Origin: Desarmillaria ectypa
Lineage: Eukaryota > Basidiomycota > Agaricomycetes > Agaricales > Physalacriaceae
Assembly: GCA_030407005.1 (NCBI GenBank)
Contig: JAUDYN010000003.1
Span: forward strand, 2,604,001 to 2,668,000
DNA length: 64,000 nucleotides
Direction: 5' to 3'
Shown here: piece after piece, positions 48,380 through 61,888 of the stretch
How the letters are laid out: each line of letters starts with the position of its first letter
How positions within the stretch are numbered: position 1 is the stretch's first letter
Position numbers and translations under genes: made by a program
The notes under the pieces: model-generated
Seen by the model: only the letters and a program-made list of their open reading frames with translations
Told to the model about the DNA's origin: nothing
The model's database searches: none

Positions 48380-49540
48380 ATGACTTTGTCGTTTAGAATT
48401 AGGGTACCTGCGACATCTGCAAATATCGGTCCAGGCTTCGATGTCGTTGGTCTGTCCCTATCCCTCTACCTTACCCTTGCCGTCTCTGTTCCCCAAGTCC
48501 CCCCATCCCCCCACGCGCCCCCACTTATCACCTATTCTGGCGAAGGCGCCGATGAAGTCCCCCTGGACGCCTACAAAAATCTCACCACTCGCGTCGCCCT
48601 ATACGTCTTGCGGTGTCACAGCATTCGCGCCTTCCCCTCAGGTCTCAAGATCTATGTGGACAATGAAATTCCTTTCGGGCGGGGCCTTGGATCGTCAGGC
48701 GCAGCGGTAATCGCCGGTGTGCTACTTGGAAACCAACTAGGGAACCTCAAGCTTCCAAGGGAACGATTACTGGACTTTGCCTTGATGGTTGAGCGGCATC
48801 CAGACAATGTCACAGCTGCCCTGGTAGGAGGATTTGTCGGGTCCTATTTGAGGGAACTGGATGAGGCCGCGACAGAGGCAGCCAGTGTGCCTTTGAGCGA
48901 AGTCTTGCCGGAGTACCCACCGGATGCGTCTGAAGATTGGGGCCTTGATCCTCCTGCACCCCCAGGCGGCATAGGCCACTTTGTACGATTCGGCTGGTCC
49001 GAGAGCATCAAGGCCGTAGCTATTGTGCCTAGATTCGAGCTTAGCACTGCTAAGGCTAGAGAAGTTCTCCCAACTTCTTATTCTCGTAAGGATCTTGTGC
49101 GTTTCTCCTTGCGGCGCAGTGTGGGAAGCGTTTTGCTCAACGCACTTATTAGGTCTTCAATCTGCAGCGCCTGGCGGTTTTGACCACAGCACTAGCCCAG
49201 TCACCGCCAGATCCCGATCTCATCTACGAAGCCATGAAGGATAGAGTCCATCAACCATACCGAAAAACATTGGTAAGTTCCTATACATTCTGGTACATGT
49301 CCTAGATATTCATATTTATTGCAGATACCTGGCCTGCCCGAAGTCACATCAATAATCACTCCTTCAAGCCATCCTGGCTTGCTAGGCATTTGCTTGTCTG
49401 GAGCAGGTCCAACAATCTTGGCTCTTGCAACACATGGCTTCGAAGCTATTGCAGAAGATGCACGACTAATCTTTAAAAAGACTGGTGTAGAGATCGACTG
49501 GAAAGTATTGACAGTCGTAGGCGGGAGTTCAGTTGAATGA
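48380..49540 (+). CDS. THR1: Homoserine kinase
   Basis: GHMP kinase that phosphorylates homoserine on the way to threonine. The start MTLSFRIRVPATSANIGPGF is the family opening. The GHMP ATP-binding loop is PFGRGLGSSGAAVIAG, and VERHPDNVTAALVGGFVGS follows. Intron 1 (49097-49152) separates YSRKDLV from FNLQRLAVLTTALAQ, and intron 2 lies within 49272-49323. The C-terminus has GLLGICLSGAGPTILALA and ends TVVGGSSVE. A TTG codon in frame upstream is not needed; the first ATG at 48380 fits the family. Splice sites are canonical, and no transit peptide is seen. Confidence 0.93.
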
Positions 49541-49738
49541 TTCATCCTAGTTTCTCTAATCCACTAGACAGAAAGGTAGTTGAAATCCGTGAAGTACATA
49601 ACTAGATGGATAGCCGAGGCATATACAAGTATTATGTTGGGTATTGAGCATTATGTAGTGTACGAGATGGTTGATGTTTATCCTTCTTGGGGTATCAATA
49701 TATCATAACAAAAGTAAAAATGGTAACATGCGGTAAAA

Positions 49739-52700
49739 CTAAGCACTGGTCGTCAGGCATACTGCCCTCATGGAAACGAGAGGGCCTGCACTAGAATCGA
49801 ATGGAAGGTCGACAGTAAACATGACATCGCTACGGTCACCGTTTAGGTATACCGGCAGGTTCACCAAGTTCTGTCTACTTGAGTCATCTGACTGGACCCA
49901 CCGAATTTGCGAAGCATTCAGCCGAACAACTTCGCCATCATTGAGTACGAGTTTGTCGGTCGCCCAAGATGCACCTTCCAATACAAGCCCTGTGGTCAAC
50001 AGCATCAGCCTTTGAGTTCTTCTCATAGGAGAAGAGAAAATACCGTCAACAATGAACGCCTCGGGGTCATTCACTTTTTCGATATCGAGTCGCAAGCTAA
50101 GGGTTTCTAAACTCCATCTTTTCCGGTGCGCAACAGCTTGCCGAGTTGCCGTGATATATGCCTCAGGGAAGAAGAGTCCGCCAAGCCAAACTTCGACGTC
50201 ATTTAAGTTCTGAAGCTCAGCGACGCTATCAAGTTGATTCAGTCGTCGAGCAAAGTTAGCAATCCATCCAGAGGCAGCCATTCCCTTGGGCACTTTGTAC
50301 TGCCGCCAGTGATTGGGAATGGTGGCTGTGTTCGACATCAACGAAAAATTTCAGTCTCTAATTGAACACGATTCCATACCTTTGGTTAAGGAGCTCATAA
50401 GGCTTCGCAAATGGTTGGTTTGCTTCAACTCTCCTTGACAGACCTTGACAACGTCGCTAAGATCCCTGCGAACTTGCATTAACAAGCGGCGACCAATCTC
50501 GCCTTCTCTAGAGAAGAGACGATGTAATGGGTCTTGGCTATCATTGCCTTGCTGAGGAAGAGTGTTGAATTTCTAAGAGAAGATCAGCACACGGGCGAAT
50601 AGAAACCAGAAGCATACTCACAGAAGGCAACTGAGAAAGCCACTCTTTGCAACGGTCAAGGAGAGACCGCATCCAGGCCGGTTGCTGGGACGTTTGAGAT
50701 TTAGTTGACGCAGCAGGAGTAACATCATCATCATCGTCTGCTAGCATTCGCATCTTCCTTAACTTGCCAAGCAGTTCGTTTCCTATGTAGATGAGCGTCA
50801 ATGTTTATATATCTTCCGAAGAATAACCATCGCACCTTGAGCAATAGCAATCACACGTTCCGCGCTTGGGGGGAGACTAAGCCAAGAAGGAGGTTCACGA
50901 TCAGGCAAGCCCTGCGCCCAAGACAAGAAGTGTTCCATCTTAGTGCCATCAGGAGCACCTAGAACCTGACCACCACCTATGCTTGGAACCAAATCAAAGT
51001 CGACGTTATACGCAGCCGGGGTGAATAATCCGTCAACGAATGAATCCAATATTCTCTGGTCGAAGTCACTGTCAACTCGACCACCATACACAGACTGTTT
51101 GACCAATGTACGCAAAGCATCCCAGGGTATTGTAACGGGATCGATGTTTGTGCGGCCCTTTGAGACGCTGGACAGCCAAGTGTCAATCGTAGTGAATGCA
51201 GACGACATATCAGAATCGTTGAAGTCATAGGCTTTACTCCAACCAAGAGGAACGTAGCGCAGGCGCTCTTGGACAATGGCATGGAACCAAGCCAACAGGA
51301 AATAGAGGCGGATCTTCTCAGCAGGCCCTTGAGATAAACGAGAAGATGATATGCTGCGAAGAGAATCAACAATGTTGGCTTTGATACCCGGAGGTGGTTC
51401 GTTCATAATTAAACGGGATTGACGTAGAAGATTGACTGGGATGGATGGATTGGCTTCCATCGTGAGGAAAAGGCGGAAGTTGCGGTTCGGATTCAGTGTC
51501 TGCAGCTTCTTCTCCAACTGTCCCAACCACGAAGGAGCAAGATGGACATTCTTCAGGAGAACCCACGAACCTTGCCGGGCTGCCGCCGCAATCGCTTGGT
51601 CCGCCAGGCCGAAACCCTCTTGGGAGCCCATCGCGACGGAAGAAGATCGAGCACCTGTGTTCTTTATCAAGTTCTCTACACGGTAACTGGCATCATATCC
51701 AGGGACAGAAATCAATGCGAGTGGCGTCGCAGCTGGAACTTCGTCGTTGACCATGGTACCAAGGTCATAATCAGACTCAGAAGACAACTCGGTGTTGAAT
51801 ACAAGACGGACAAATCGGGCAGTTGCTTGTAAGAGGCGATCAGGTCGTAGGCACTTGATGATTAGCATGGACCGTATGGCTTCCACAGCCGCTACATCCG
51901 AAATCAGTCCTGGATGTATAAACTAACAGGAATAAAACTTACGCGCGCTAGGTTCCCAAGGAGTGGGAACGGACTGCTCTGGATAGGGAGACCGCAGGAA
52001 TGGCAACCAATCGCTTTCGTGCTCAATGATATGGGTTTGGACAGGCCTGAAGATAGACTGCTTAGCATAATTTTCTAGACGCAAGGTTTGGTCGGCAGAA
52101 AGGATGGTGCTTGAAGGAGTGGCGCCTGTAACCATGTTAACTGAAGCGACAACATTATCCGCACTTTCCAACAAGAACTCCATTTCATCCGTAATTTCTT
52201 CTATGCCTCGCAGCTTTACTTGAGCTAAAAGGACTGCAAGCATGACATGGTCACGGTAGAGAAGGGCCCGAGAGGTCCTCTTATACACCACTAGAAAAAG
52301 ATCGTTGAGAAGAATATCTCGACGCTGGCTATGATCCGTCACATTCTTCAGATTGGGGTTATGGTGAAGGATGTAATCAAAGATGTCAAGGAAGAAGCGC
52401 AGTGAGAATTGATAGAAGTGGTTGACAAGATTTAGCTGCTCCAATACGAAGAAAACCGCGCTGCAAGCTTGCGCCAAAGGCAGATATTCGGCAGTGACTT
52501 CTTCCACCTCCTTCATGACAACGTCGGTCTCTTCGACCTTGGAAGTAATATCGGCGGCCTCCCGTTTTAAAGTCTCTAGAGTGTCAATGACTTTGTCATC
52601 GTCAAGAATGTTCCCTGATGATTCATTAAGCGCTTGAAGCAGCAATTTCTCCAGCGTTCGAAGTCGGAGACGGAATTCGCCTTGAATCTTCATCAAGTCC

Positions 52701-55700
52701 GTGCGTTTTCGTTCCGTATCAGGGCGCTCAACCTTGAGAACCTGATCCAAAGATTGACTTTGAAGACTGCTACGAGTCATGGTGAAGTTGACAAATGTAA
52801 CACGACTGCAGATATCGGGAGAAAATTCGACAGAGGGGTCTCGTGTCGACAGAAACATGGTGAATGAAGGCGAGAAATCAATGTCCTGACTTCCCAGACG
52901 AATGAGCACTCGCCCTCCGGTACGCCTGATTTCCTTATTAAGAACAGCGTTGAGGATGGGATCGAGGTGTTCCACATCCTGTATAAGAAGTGGGTTTCCA
53001 AATCGAAGGGCGCTTTCCAGGACCTTGAGGAATGCTTCGTCCAAGAAACTAGTCACCGTGATCTTCCGTTCCTTGTACTCATTCAGGAGGAAAGTAGTTG
53101 CTTGTCCCGTAGGATCTATGATCAAAGGATAGCGGTTGAAGCGTTTCAGCATGACAGCATTCTCCGTAGTGAGATTGTCTGCAGGCAATGACTTCGATTG
53201 CCAGCTCAATCGGTCATCTGCAGTGGAGAGATATTCTGTGAGCGACAGCTCTGGCTTGAACTTGATGTTAGCGTCGGAAAGGTGGTTAGACCATTCTTGC
53301 CACATGACTTCACGGTAATGTTGATCAAAAAATCCTCCGTAAGCCAAAAATGCCGCCGATAGAAGAACATCGCCAACAATAGTGGACATTTCGGCATCGA
53401 ATGCACGACTGCCGCTTTCCCATCGACTGCGTTCCGACGACAGGCTCTCCAGCAACTTCATGCTGCGGTCGACCTTGCTTTGCACCCGCTCCATCTCTGA
53501 CTTGATGGCCTGTGTCTCGCTGATCAACAACGCATACTCCTCTTTGTATCGTGCAATCTTCGCTTCCAGCTCTGCAATCATCTCAATAATTGCGCTGGCC
53601 TGCTTTTTTGTTGTCTCTGCCTGTTTCTCTAGCGACTGTACCTCATTGCGGAGTGGCTCAACGCGATCGAGAATTTCAGAGAAATGAACCTGAGCCAAAG
53701 CCCACTTGACTAGGGGACCGCACGCTTTACTGGCACGTTGCACGGTTTCGAAGTTGTAAGAGGGACGACTGAGGAAGTCTCTCTTCATGATGTCTCGAAG
53801 ATGCTTGGTCATCTGGGTAGTAGTGTCAAAGTTGACAATGCGCTGGATGAAGTCGTCCCGACGGATGATTCCTTGCACGGTACGCCAGCTGTCAATCTTG
53901 TGACCAAGAATTGTACAAACGGATTCCATCGCCAATTTAACGGCTTCCGGTGGATTGGCCATGGTTCGAACTTCCTGTAGATGCTGTCGCTTGATGTTAC
54001 TGACGGCGGCCTGTGCATCAAGCACCGCAGGTTCTGCATTAGCTAGATCGGCTGTTGCGATGGCACGGCGCTGCTCGATGTGCTTATCCTGCTCGACCAA
54101 AGCTGCTTGAATTTCGATGGAAGCAGCCTTCTTCTGCTCAGCCTCCTGCTGGTCCGATACCATGCGTTTAAGCTTTTCATTGGCTTCTGCATCTTTAGCC
54201 TCAAGTTGAGATCGCTTGATGGCAAGACTTTTGCGCAGCTCCTCGACTTGTGTTACGGTATCTCTGAGCTTGTCAAGACCCACGTGGAGGTGGCGCTGCT
54301 GTTCTTCCAGTTCGTCACGCTTTTCAGTGTATAGACGGACGTAGTGGTTGATGCTAGTTGAGAATAAGGGTGAGACTGAGAAGCGAAGCGAAACAGACCA
54401 AAACATACAAGTCGAGATAATGACGAGGCGTGACATAATTGTATCGACCTTGACGGCGGGACAAGCGTTGATTGATCTGGTGTAAAGAAGAATGGACATG
54501 AACCAAGGCGTTCACAACCGCAGTGCGATGGATTGGGGGCATAGACAGGCTGCGGTAAGCGATCGGGAAATGAGTCGGAGGTGTGTATGTTGAAAGATCA
54601 AGGTCCAAGTTGTGGGTGAACTCCATACCTACTTGATAGAAGGCCTGATCTGACCAATCTCCAAACCAATCCAGGACGCAACGGTTGAATAGGGCTGGAG
54701 AGGTGGCAGCTCTAGACGCCAGACCGTTCTCGGGAGGATTCATGGTAAACACGACGTGAAGATTTCGCGCAACTTGCTGGGTAAACCAGCGATACAGTTC
54801 CTCATGAGAGTCCAGCATTAGACCATCGCGCTGAGACCCTTCTTTGCAAGCGGTCATCAAGGCAGCATGCTCGTCGCCTTCGAAAAGACCTGGTACTTCG
54901 GCATTGGCCAGAAGCGTGTTCATCCTTTCCAAGAACCCGGAATCCAAGACATTGGACTCGTCCATGATAAAACAGATTTTTTCACCTTTGCATCCGGCCC
55001 GGCGAAGAACGACTCGAAGGTCTTCGTCGAAGTCGTCGCCTGTATACTTGTTGGACACCTTGATTTGGAAGATGCTTAGACCATTCATCCAAGCAACAAA
55101 ACGCGATAGTGTGGTCTACGCAAAGATTAAGATAGTGTTTTGACCAAAAAAAAAAAAAACGGCGGATAAATACCTTTCCACTTCCGCTAACTCCAATAAG
55201 CAAGAGATGTCCTTGGATTTGACGGAAAACTCGGTCGATACGGAGAACATGATCCAACACGTCATTGAACAGGACAAGAGGAACATCGAGCTCCTCTTCG
55301 TAGAAAACCCTGAGACGGGCTTTAGTATATTCACGGAGTGTATCCCGATCAACGGGAATATAATCCTTGGAGGTCCAATTCGAGAAGAGGATTGGACGGC
55401 TCAGAGCTTCTTCGCGATTAATGGTAGGGAAGTGCTCCATAGCAGCTGCATCGATATTTTCATCTGTCCATTGTCGCTCCTCTTCAGTGACTAGACGATC
55501 CTGGAACAGCCGTAAGGCTTCATGGGCCCACACACGCACTAATCCTTCGACTGACAGTATTTCCAGCGGTCGAATGGCCTCGTACATACCTCGTACCCAA
55601 CGTGTCAGCTCACGAGGACTATACACATAGTGTGCTTGGATGTCGGTGGTGAATCGTTTTTGAGAAGCCAAATAGAATGCCACCATGGCATCTGTAAGAG

Positions 55701-58700
55701 GATCTGCATATGCGCGTAAATTGGGAACAACTTTGAGAGCAGCGCGGTTATAAGTGCCATAGATTTGCTTTAAGGACACTTCACCAGGGTAATCCACCAT
55801 GACTAATGGAGCATGACGTAAGAATCGGTGACTGAGGGGAACTCGTCCGGGATCAGTAGGAGGATTGCAGGCTCCTACAAACTGAATACGTTCGAGTTTC
55901 ACCCAACACATATCGCTAGCACGCCAGTAGCCCCCACTTTCAACCAGCTGACGGATGAAAGAGATGACACGCTGAGTGCCATATTTGTCAGCCGCTGGTA
56001 GATTGATTTCATCGCAGAATACAACTAGCCATCGACCAATCTGCACAGGTGCCAAAATGACACCATTCGGGGTTTTTCGATACTCGCAATATTGCTCGAA
56101 CGTTTTGAGGATGAGTTCTGGAGTTGTCGCGCTGGAGAAGTTCAGGCCCACAACTTCCATGTCGGGAAGTTTTCTCAACGCGCTGAAAAGGGTCATGGTT
56201 TTTCCAGATCCAGGAGGCCCACAAAGCATCAGAGGCTTGTGCTCCGATAGCCAGGAATATAGCACTTCTTCATGGCGAACGGTGTCCATAGTGGGGACGA
56301 CTTGATCTGACGCGGTTACGGCATGGGCCTCGATTTCTATGACGGGGACTCGAGATTGCCAAGCAACCCATTCACCGTTAGCCACCTGGACGTCGAAGTC
56401 TATGAGGGAGCTACCGGGACCAAGAGGAGGTAGATCAATGCCAGTTTGGTTTCTGAGATAATCGCCCATCTCGGCGCGTAAATCTAGCTTCGCATCCCCA
56501 GAGAATGCCCAGATGATACTGACGAGTAGGCGCTTTGTGACGTATTGCTCTATACGATCTAAAGGCAAAGGGAAATCAGAGTGCTGGAAGTTGTACTCGA
56601 TGATGTTCCGGACAGTCTTGTTGAGGAGAGAAAAGAGAGTATTGAGAGCGCGGGTGACCGTGTAGTCCATGATATGCTCGATAGATTCGGCGAATTTGAG
56701 TGCTGAGCTGACGAGATCTCCTTCGGCAAAATAGCGCTCCAAGATAGAAGCAACCTGCTTCTGTGTGACCAAATTCGCAGTAGCGTTATTGTCAGCTACT
56801 GGAATCTCACTGCGTCGTGCAAGCAAATCGCCAGCCTCATCGTCATCAGCGTCAAGAGCAACAGACGACAGTGTGGTAAGGTAATGACGATAGACCATAG
56901 AAGGTTCTACGACATCGCCCGAGAACCAAATCATGCCACAACGGCTGACTGTAGCAAGTGTCGCATACTTGAGGTGCTCTACTTCGAACATGATCCTCAC
57001 ATTTGGGGGTAGATTGAGTCGTTCTCCGTTCGGCAACGTAAGCAGTTTGTTGTCGTCGAGCACACTATGAAAACACATTAGTTTGGGTTAAGGCGTGGAT
57101 CATTAAACCAACCTGTTCAGATTCTCCACCCATTCGGGATCTACATCACCATCAAAGATAATCCAATGCCTCTTGCCACTCTCCCCACGAACGTCGTCCA
57201 CAATCTTGCGAAGAATGTGGGTAAAGAGACCATCATTCCACTCGCGAGTGGTCGCATCTAAGGTACCGTATAAAGTGTCCTTATGCATAGCTTTCGGATC
57301 AATGACATAGGAAACTCCTTCGATACCGTCAAGTCTCTCCAAAGCTGCAAGTAAGACTTGCCAAGCATTGGTTTTGCCACTGCCTGAAGGCCCGACCATC
57401 ATCAGACCATGCTGAATTTTTTGAATTTGATAGAGCTGCAGAATTTTGGAAACCCATAGATCACCATCAACGAGACGCCGTTCAGAACACACTTTTAGGA
57501 TCTGTTCCCGTAAGGCGTCCAGATCAACAGGCATATAATCAACGCCCGGGAAGACGTCGGCCAAAAGGCTACAGAAGAATGATTAAATGTCGAACTGAAA
57601 CTACAGTCATAAGAGACAAGCTTACTTAGTAAGAAGAGGGACATCCTCAGCAACCAGCTTAGGCACTATAGTCTCTGTGACACTTTGAATTAAGATGATC
57701 TGCTCTGAGATGGCGTCCGAGAGACCGACCGCCTCAGAATCGTCCTCCGATGCACGGACTGATTGCAGACGCTCTCGTTTGAGGATACCCGCACTAGCGA
57801 GGACTGCTTTGAGTGCGCGCAATCCAAAGTCATAATGAGGTTGCGGAGACAGCTGCTCGTCACAAAGATTGAAGAATGGTACAATCTTAGACGCTAAAGA
57901 TTCCGCGGTGCGGAAACCTTGAGAAAATAGCATGACTTGAGCGATCAGCTCTCGGTCTGGCCGAGTCATTGCCATTCTAGAAAGAGACGTTTCAGAACAC
58001 TAGGTCGCTGGATCAGAAATTTGAACCTACGGCCGAAAAAGCTTCGTCAGATTAGGGGGAAGCTGAGAACGGCCAGCATAATTAGGGTTGGTCGTGATGA
58101 AGATACCTACAGTCAATATGTGAGTCATGGCTGCGCCCCAAAACAAAACCACTCACCGATGTTCTTGTTGATCTTGAGGTTTTTCCCGACCAACTCTATC
58201 TCTGTATTTGAATTCTTGACTAAAGACGCTAACCCCTGCTGGATACTCTGAACTTGCTGCGAGACAGCACTAAGAATTCGCTCCTCCAAACGATTGAACT
58301 CATCAAAGCAACCCCAGGCGCCAACTTGGCACAGTCCAACAAAAATACGACCCATTGCCTGGAAATCGAAGGTCTCGTCGCAACAAAAAACAAGCACGAA
58401 GCGACCCAGCTGCACGCCCAACGCCTTAACGGACTCCGTTTTACCTAGCATTGACGGTTAGATATCTCTCCATGAATAACATCGGGACAAAGAGTGTACC
58501 TGTGCCAGCTGGACCAAATGGAGCGCCACCAAGCTGGTTATCTAGTGCCTGTGTCAGAGTGAGATAGACGCGATCGGTAAGCGGTGTTTGAACAAGTCGA
58601 TCGGGAACACCAAGATACTCCCAGCCGTAAGGGAAAGAAGCATCAGCGGCCTTGATTGAAAGTCTCTCCAGGGGGTTCTCGATGGCCCTGTCGAGGTAAA

Positions 58701-61109
58701 AGCGCATCTGATACAGCCATGTGAAACCTTTAGGATCGAGCACATTCTGCTGGATAAGCGAACGGGTGACATCTCGTTGGTGAACCAACTCTGTGATGAG
58801 ATGTTCACATTTTCGCCGAGTGACAGGGTTCAGTTCCTGCAAAACGACGTCAGCAAGTAGATCCAGTGCCTGATGTACAGTGTCCAGTGGAGCGTCTGGA
58901 GCAGTCCCCGACTCCAAGGCATCTTCAACAGATGATGTCCATGCAACTTGTACTGCAAGCGTAACAAGCTGAGCAGGATACTTCTCCATCCAGGCCATCA
59001 GTGGCTCCATGTATAGCTTGGAGCCAGAGCCGTAAAATGCTTGCAGTTCTATAACGGCATCCGTGAGTAGGTTGGCCAGTGACAACCTCATCATAGCCTC
59101 AATCTTTGCCAGCCAATCGTTGATCTTGGGATAGTCGGCCAACAAAATTGGCTCCGTGAACATGACTTCCTCTCCCTCCCTGGATGCCATCCCTTGTATC
59201 TGGCTTAACTCGTCGTCAAGCTTGATGGTGGAGATACCGGCAAACATCTTCTTCAAGTGCTTCATGATCCGAAGAATATCTTTGCTGTTACCGATAATCT
59301 CGAGTAAATCTTCGTCACCGACAAAGTAGAAGCGGGGAAAAGATGAACGCTCCCGCTCCAAGTACTCTCCAAGGGCCTTCTGAATCTTATTCAGTAGGTC
59401 TGCAAGACGCTCTAAACTTTTCTGGATGCCTTGAATATTCATGACATCGATAACGAAAGGTGACTTGTAGACCTTCTTCATCACAGTGAGAAACTCGGAG
59501 TTGATATTCTGGAATCGAGCGCTCTCGACAGGAAGAAGGTGCTTGATGTCGGCGCTGCCTGAAAAAATGCCCTCAAGATAAACCCATTGACGTTGAACAT
59601 CAATCCAGACATCTATATAAAGCATGAAAAGGCGAAAAAGCTACTTGGTCAAAACATACGCACCGAAGAGAACGTGAATTCGATTGAGCTTTTCCTCCCA
59701 AGAACCAGCCTCTTCTTCGAAGACTACATATAGCGTTAGCGACCGGTCCACCGGAAAATGCCGGAGATCTTCTCACCCTTATAATATGGAGACAATTTCA
59801 TTGCAGTCAGGGAATTCAAGTTTTCGCTGCACTTATTAAAAAGATCATCCCATCCTCTGTACAAGACGATCAGCGTCTGGCTCTTAACTCAAAAAACTTC
59901 ACGTGCCTGATCAAGCGGCATTTGTTTTGGTAATTGACAAGGTCAAGAGTGTAGTTGGTCCATATCTCTTTGACCTGCTTGATGTATTCTTCGAGAGCCA
60001 TCTGATCATTCGTGAGGACAATATTATGAAATCATAGCCATGCTTACCTCTCCTTGGGCCTGGATGATAACCTCTTTGATAACTGTTTCGTTCTTTTTGA
60101 GGTCCAAGTCATAAACATGACCGAGTGTCATCCTAAATAATGAATGAGTGATACAGAAGCAGATGTACACTGAGGGAGGCGTACAAAGTCAGGCTAATCT
60201 GCGCTGGGAGCCTCAGAACTTTGAACAGCTGCTTCCAATGCCTGTCTTTCAGCGCCTCTGATTTGAGCTCTGACACGATGGAATTGGACTTTAATAATCC
60301 CCTCAAAACATCTTGAACGTATTCAAAGGCAGCGTACTGCCTCATCCTCGTGGGCATCTCCTTTGTAGAGGACAGCAGTCCGTCTATATGCTGCCTCAAC
60401 TTGCGTGGCTGCACGGTAGCCCACACCATATCCCGGAGCTCAGATATTTGGCTCCAGATACCGGACAACGCCGTCCATACCGCCTTGAGATCGCGTAGCT
60501 CCTCGAAAACAGGCTCTAGTCGCGTGTGTCGTGTCAGCTCTAGGTCGAGCGCCTCCTTTGCCCTGCAAACGAGGTCGTACTCCTCCTGAACGCGAGTTAG
60601 TTTGTTCTCAAAGACGCTGATGGTATTTATGGCGGTATCGGCGCGCATATTCCCCTGCACGGGTCGTGTCTGCTCCCATTCGACCAGAATGTCATTGATC
60701 TTGTTCTCGACGATCTTGTCTTGGGCAACAATCTTCAGCTGCAATCCAGCTAAGGAGAAAGATAAGGGTATATCAAGTAGATTTAGTGCCAACGGACGTA
60801 CCCAGCTGCTCCTGAATAGAATCATTCTTTCGCTTCAATATCTCGTTGTATGCGCTCCACTCTCCTCTGAGTTGGTCACTGTAAAGCCAGTCGTCGGGAA
60901 ACTGGTATCTGAATCGTTCTAAGGTCTTCTCCCCATTGGCGCAGAGTTCTATCATGGGACCCCATGTTTTGGTTTTCTTCTTGAGGTCTTGTACGAAGGT
61001 GATGAAAGTGACGGCTGCCGCCGTCGACGAATTTGCTGGGGTGAAAACCTGAAAGGATATTGACCTGAGCAGAAGTGCCGCAATGCCTGGGGCGAGTACT
61101 GACCTCCAT
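49739..61109 (-). CDS. Cytoplasmic dynein heavy chain, motor part (tail-less)
   Basis: Minus-end microtubule motor. The gene starts with a two-codon exon (MEV), then [22 protein letters not shown] and the linker region, followed by the AAA ring. Walker A sites are AAA1 GPAGTGKTES (58520-58430), AAA2 [15 protein letters not shown]3 [16 protein letters not shown] and AAA4 IGVSGSGK. Walker B CFDEFNRL and [15 protein letters not shown] are present. The stalk coiled coils and MT-binding region lie around 53600-54350 ([32 protein letters not shown]). The C-terminal domain ends at 49739. The roughly 1000-residue N-terminal tail (dimerisation, intermediate-chain binding) is absent; only 147 bp separate this start from SmE. 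A separate tail gene elsewhere is expected. Confidence 0.9.
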
Positions 61110-61256
61110 GCTGGGAAGGTGTTGACGCGTCCGGCTATTTAAATGGAGGGAAAAGTGCGACTGCCACAACGGGTCTGCTGGCTTTGGCCTTGTTGGCACG
61201 TGAAGCACTTGCCTCCAGCAACCACCACCTCCGTCTTTGCTCCATTTTCATCCATC

Positions 61257-61834
61257 ATGTCTGGTCGCCAGCAGCGTGTGATGGTGCAGCCCATCGTGAG
61301 TTTTTCGATGTAGTTCTGTACGACTGCTGACAACGGTTCCCCAGAATGTAATTTTCAAAAATCTTCAGCAGGTGCGCTGCAACTGTGTCTTCAAGCGCCT
61401 CTATTAACATCTGTTGATGCAGCGAACGAAAGTCATCATTTGGCTATATGATAATATTGACATGCGGATTGAGGGTCGAATTATCGTGCGTCTGGGTCAT
61501 ATTTCTTCTTACTCGTCAGTTGTGTGTTGAACATTCCCGCAAGGGCGATGAATAACGCGCTCCTTGCTGGGCTGAGCGCCTCGTGCACATCTTCATACAC
61601 TTTTGCCGCAATTAGGATGTGCCCAAACTCACTGCCCTTCTTTCTACAGGGTTTCGATGAGTTCATGAACCTCGTCATCGATGAAGCCGCAGAAGTTTTC
61701 GTGAAAGGTGCACAGCCCCGGAAAGAGCTCGGTTCGTCCTTATTTTTCTGCTCGCATTGAAGTTTCTCACCTCAGTCATAGGGCGTATTCTACTCAAAGG
61801 AGACAACATCACGCTGATCCAGCAGGTAGTATGA
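61257..61834 (+). CDS. SME1: Sm protein E, core spliceosomal snRNP
   Basis: Component of the heptameric Sm ring on U1, U2, U4 and U5 snRNAs. Four exons give MSGRQQRVMVQPINVIFKNLQQ, then the Sm1 motif [30 protein letters not shown], and the Sm2 motif ELGRILLKGDNITLIQQVV before TGA at 61832-61834. The length is that of a typical Sm E. One intron (about 61484-61648) is unusually long for the window at about 165 nt. Divergent from dynein with 147 bp between starts; tail-to-tail with PEX10, 54 bp apart. Confidence 0.93.
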
Positions 61835-61888
61835 ACGGTGCTGTAACGTTTTCCTTGCTGTACTATATATCTATAGCTTTACAAAAAT

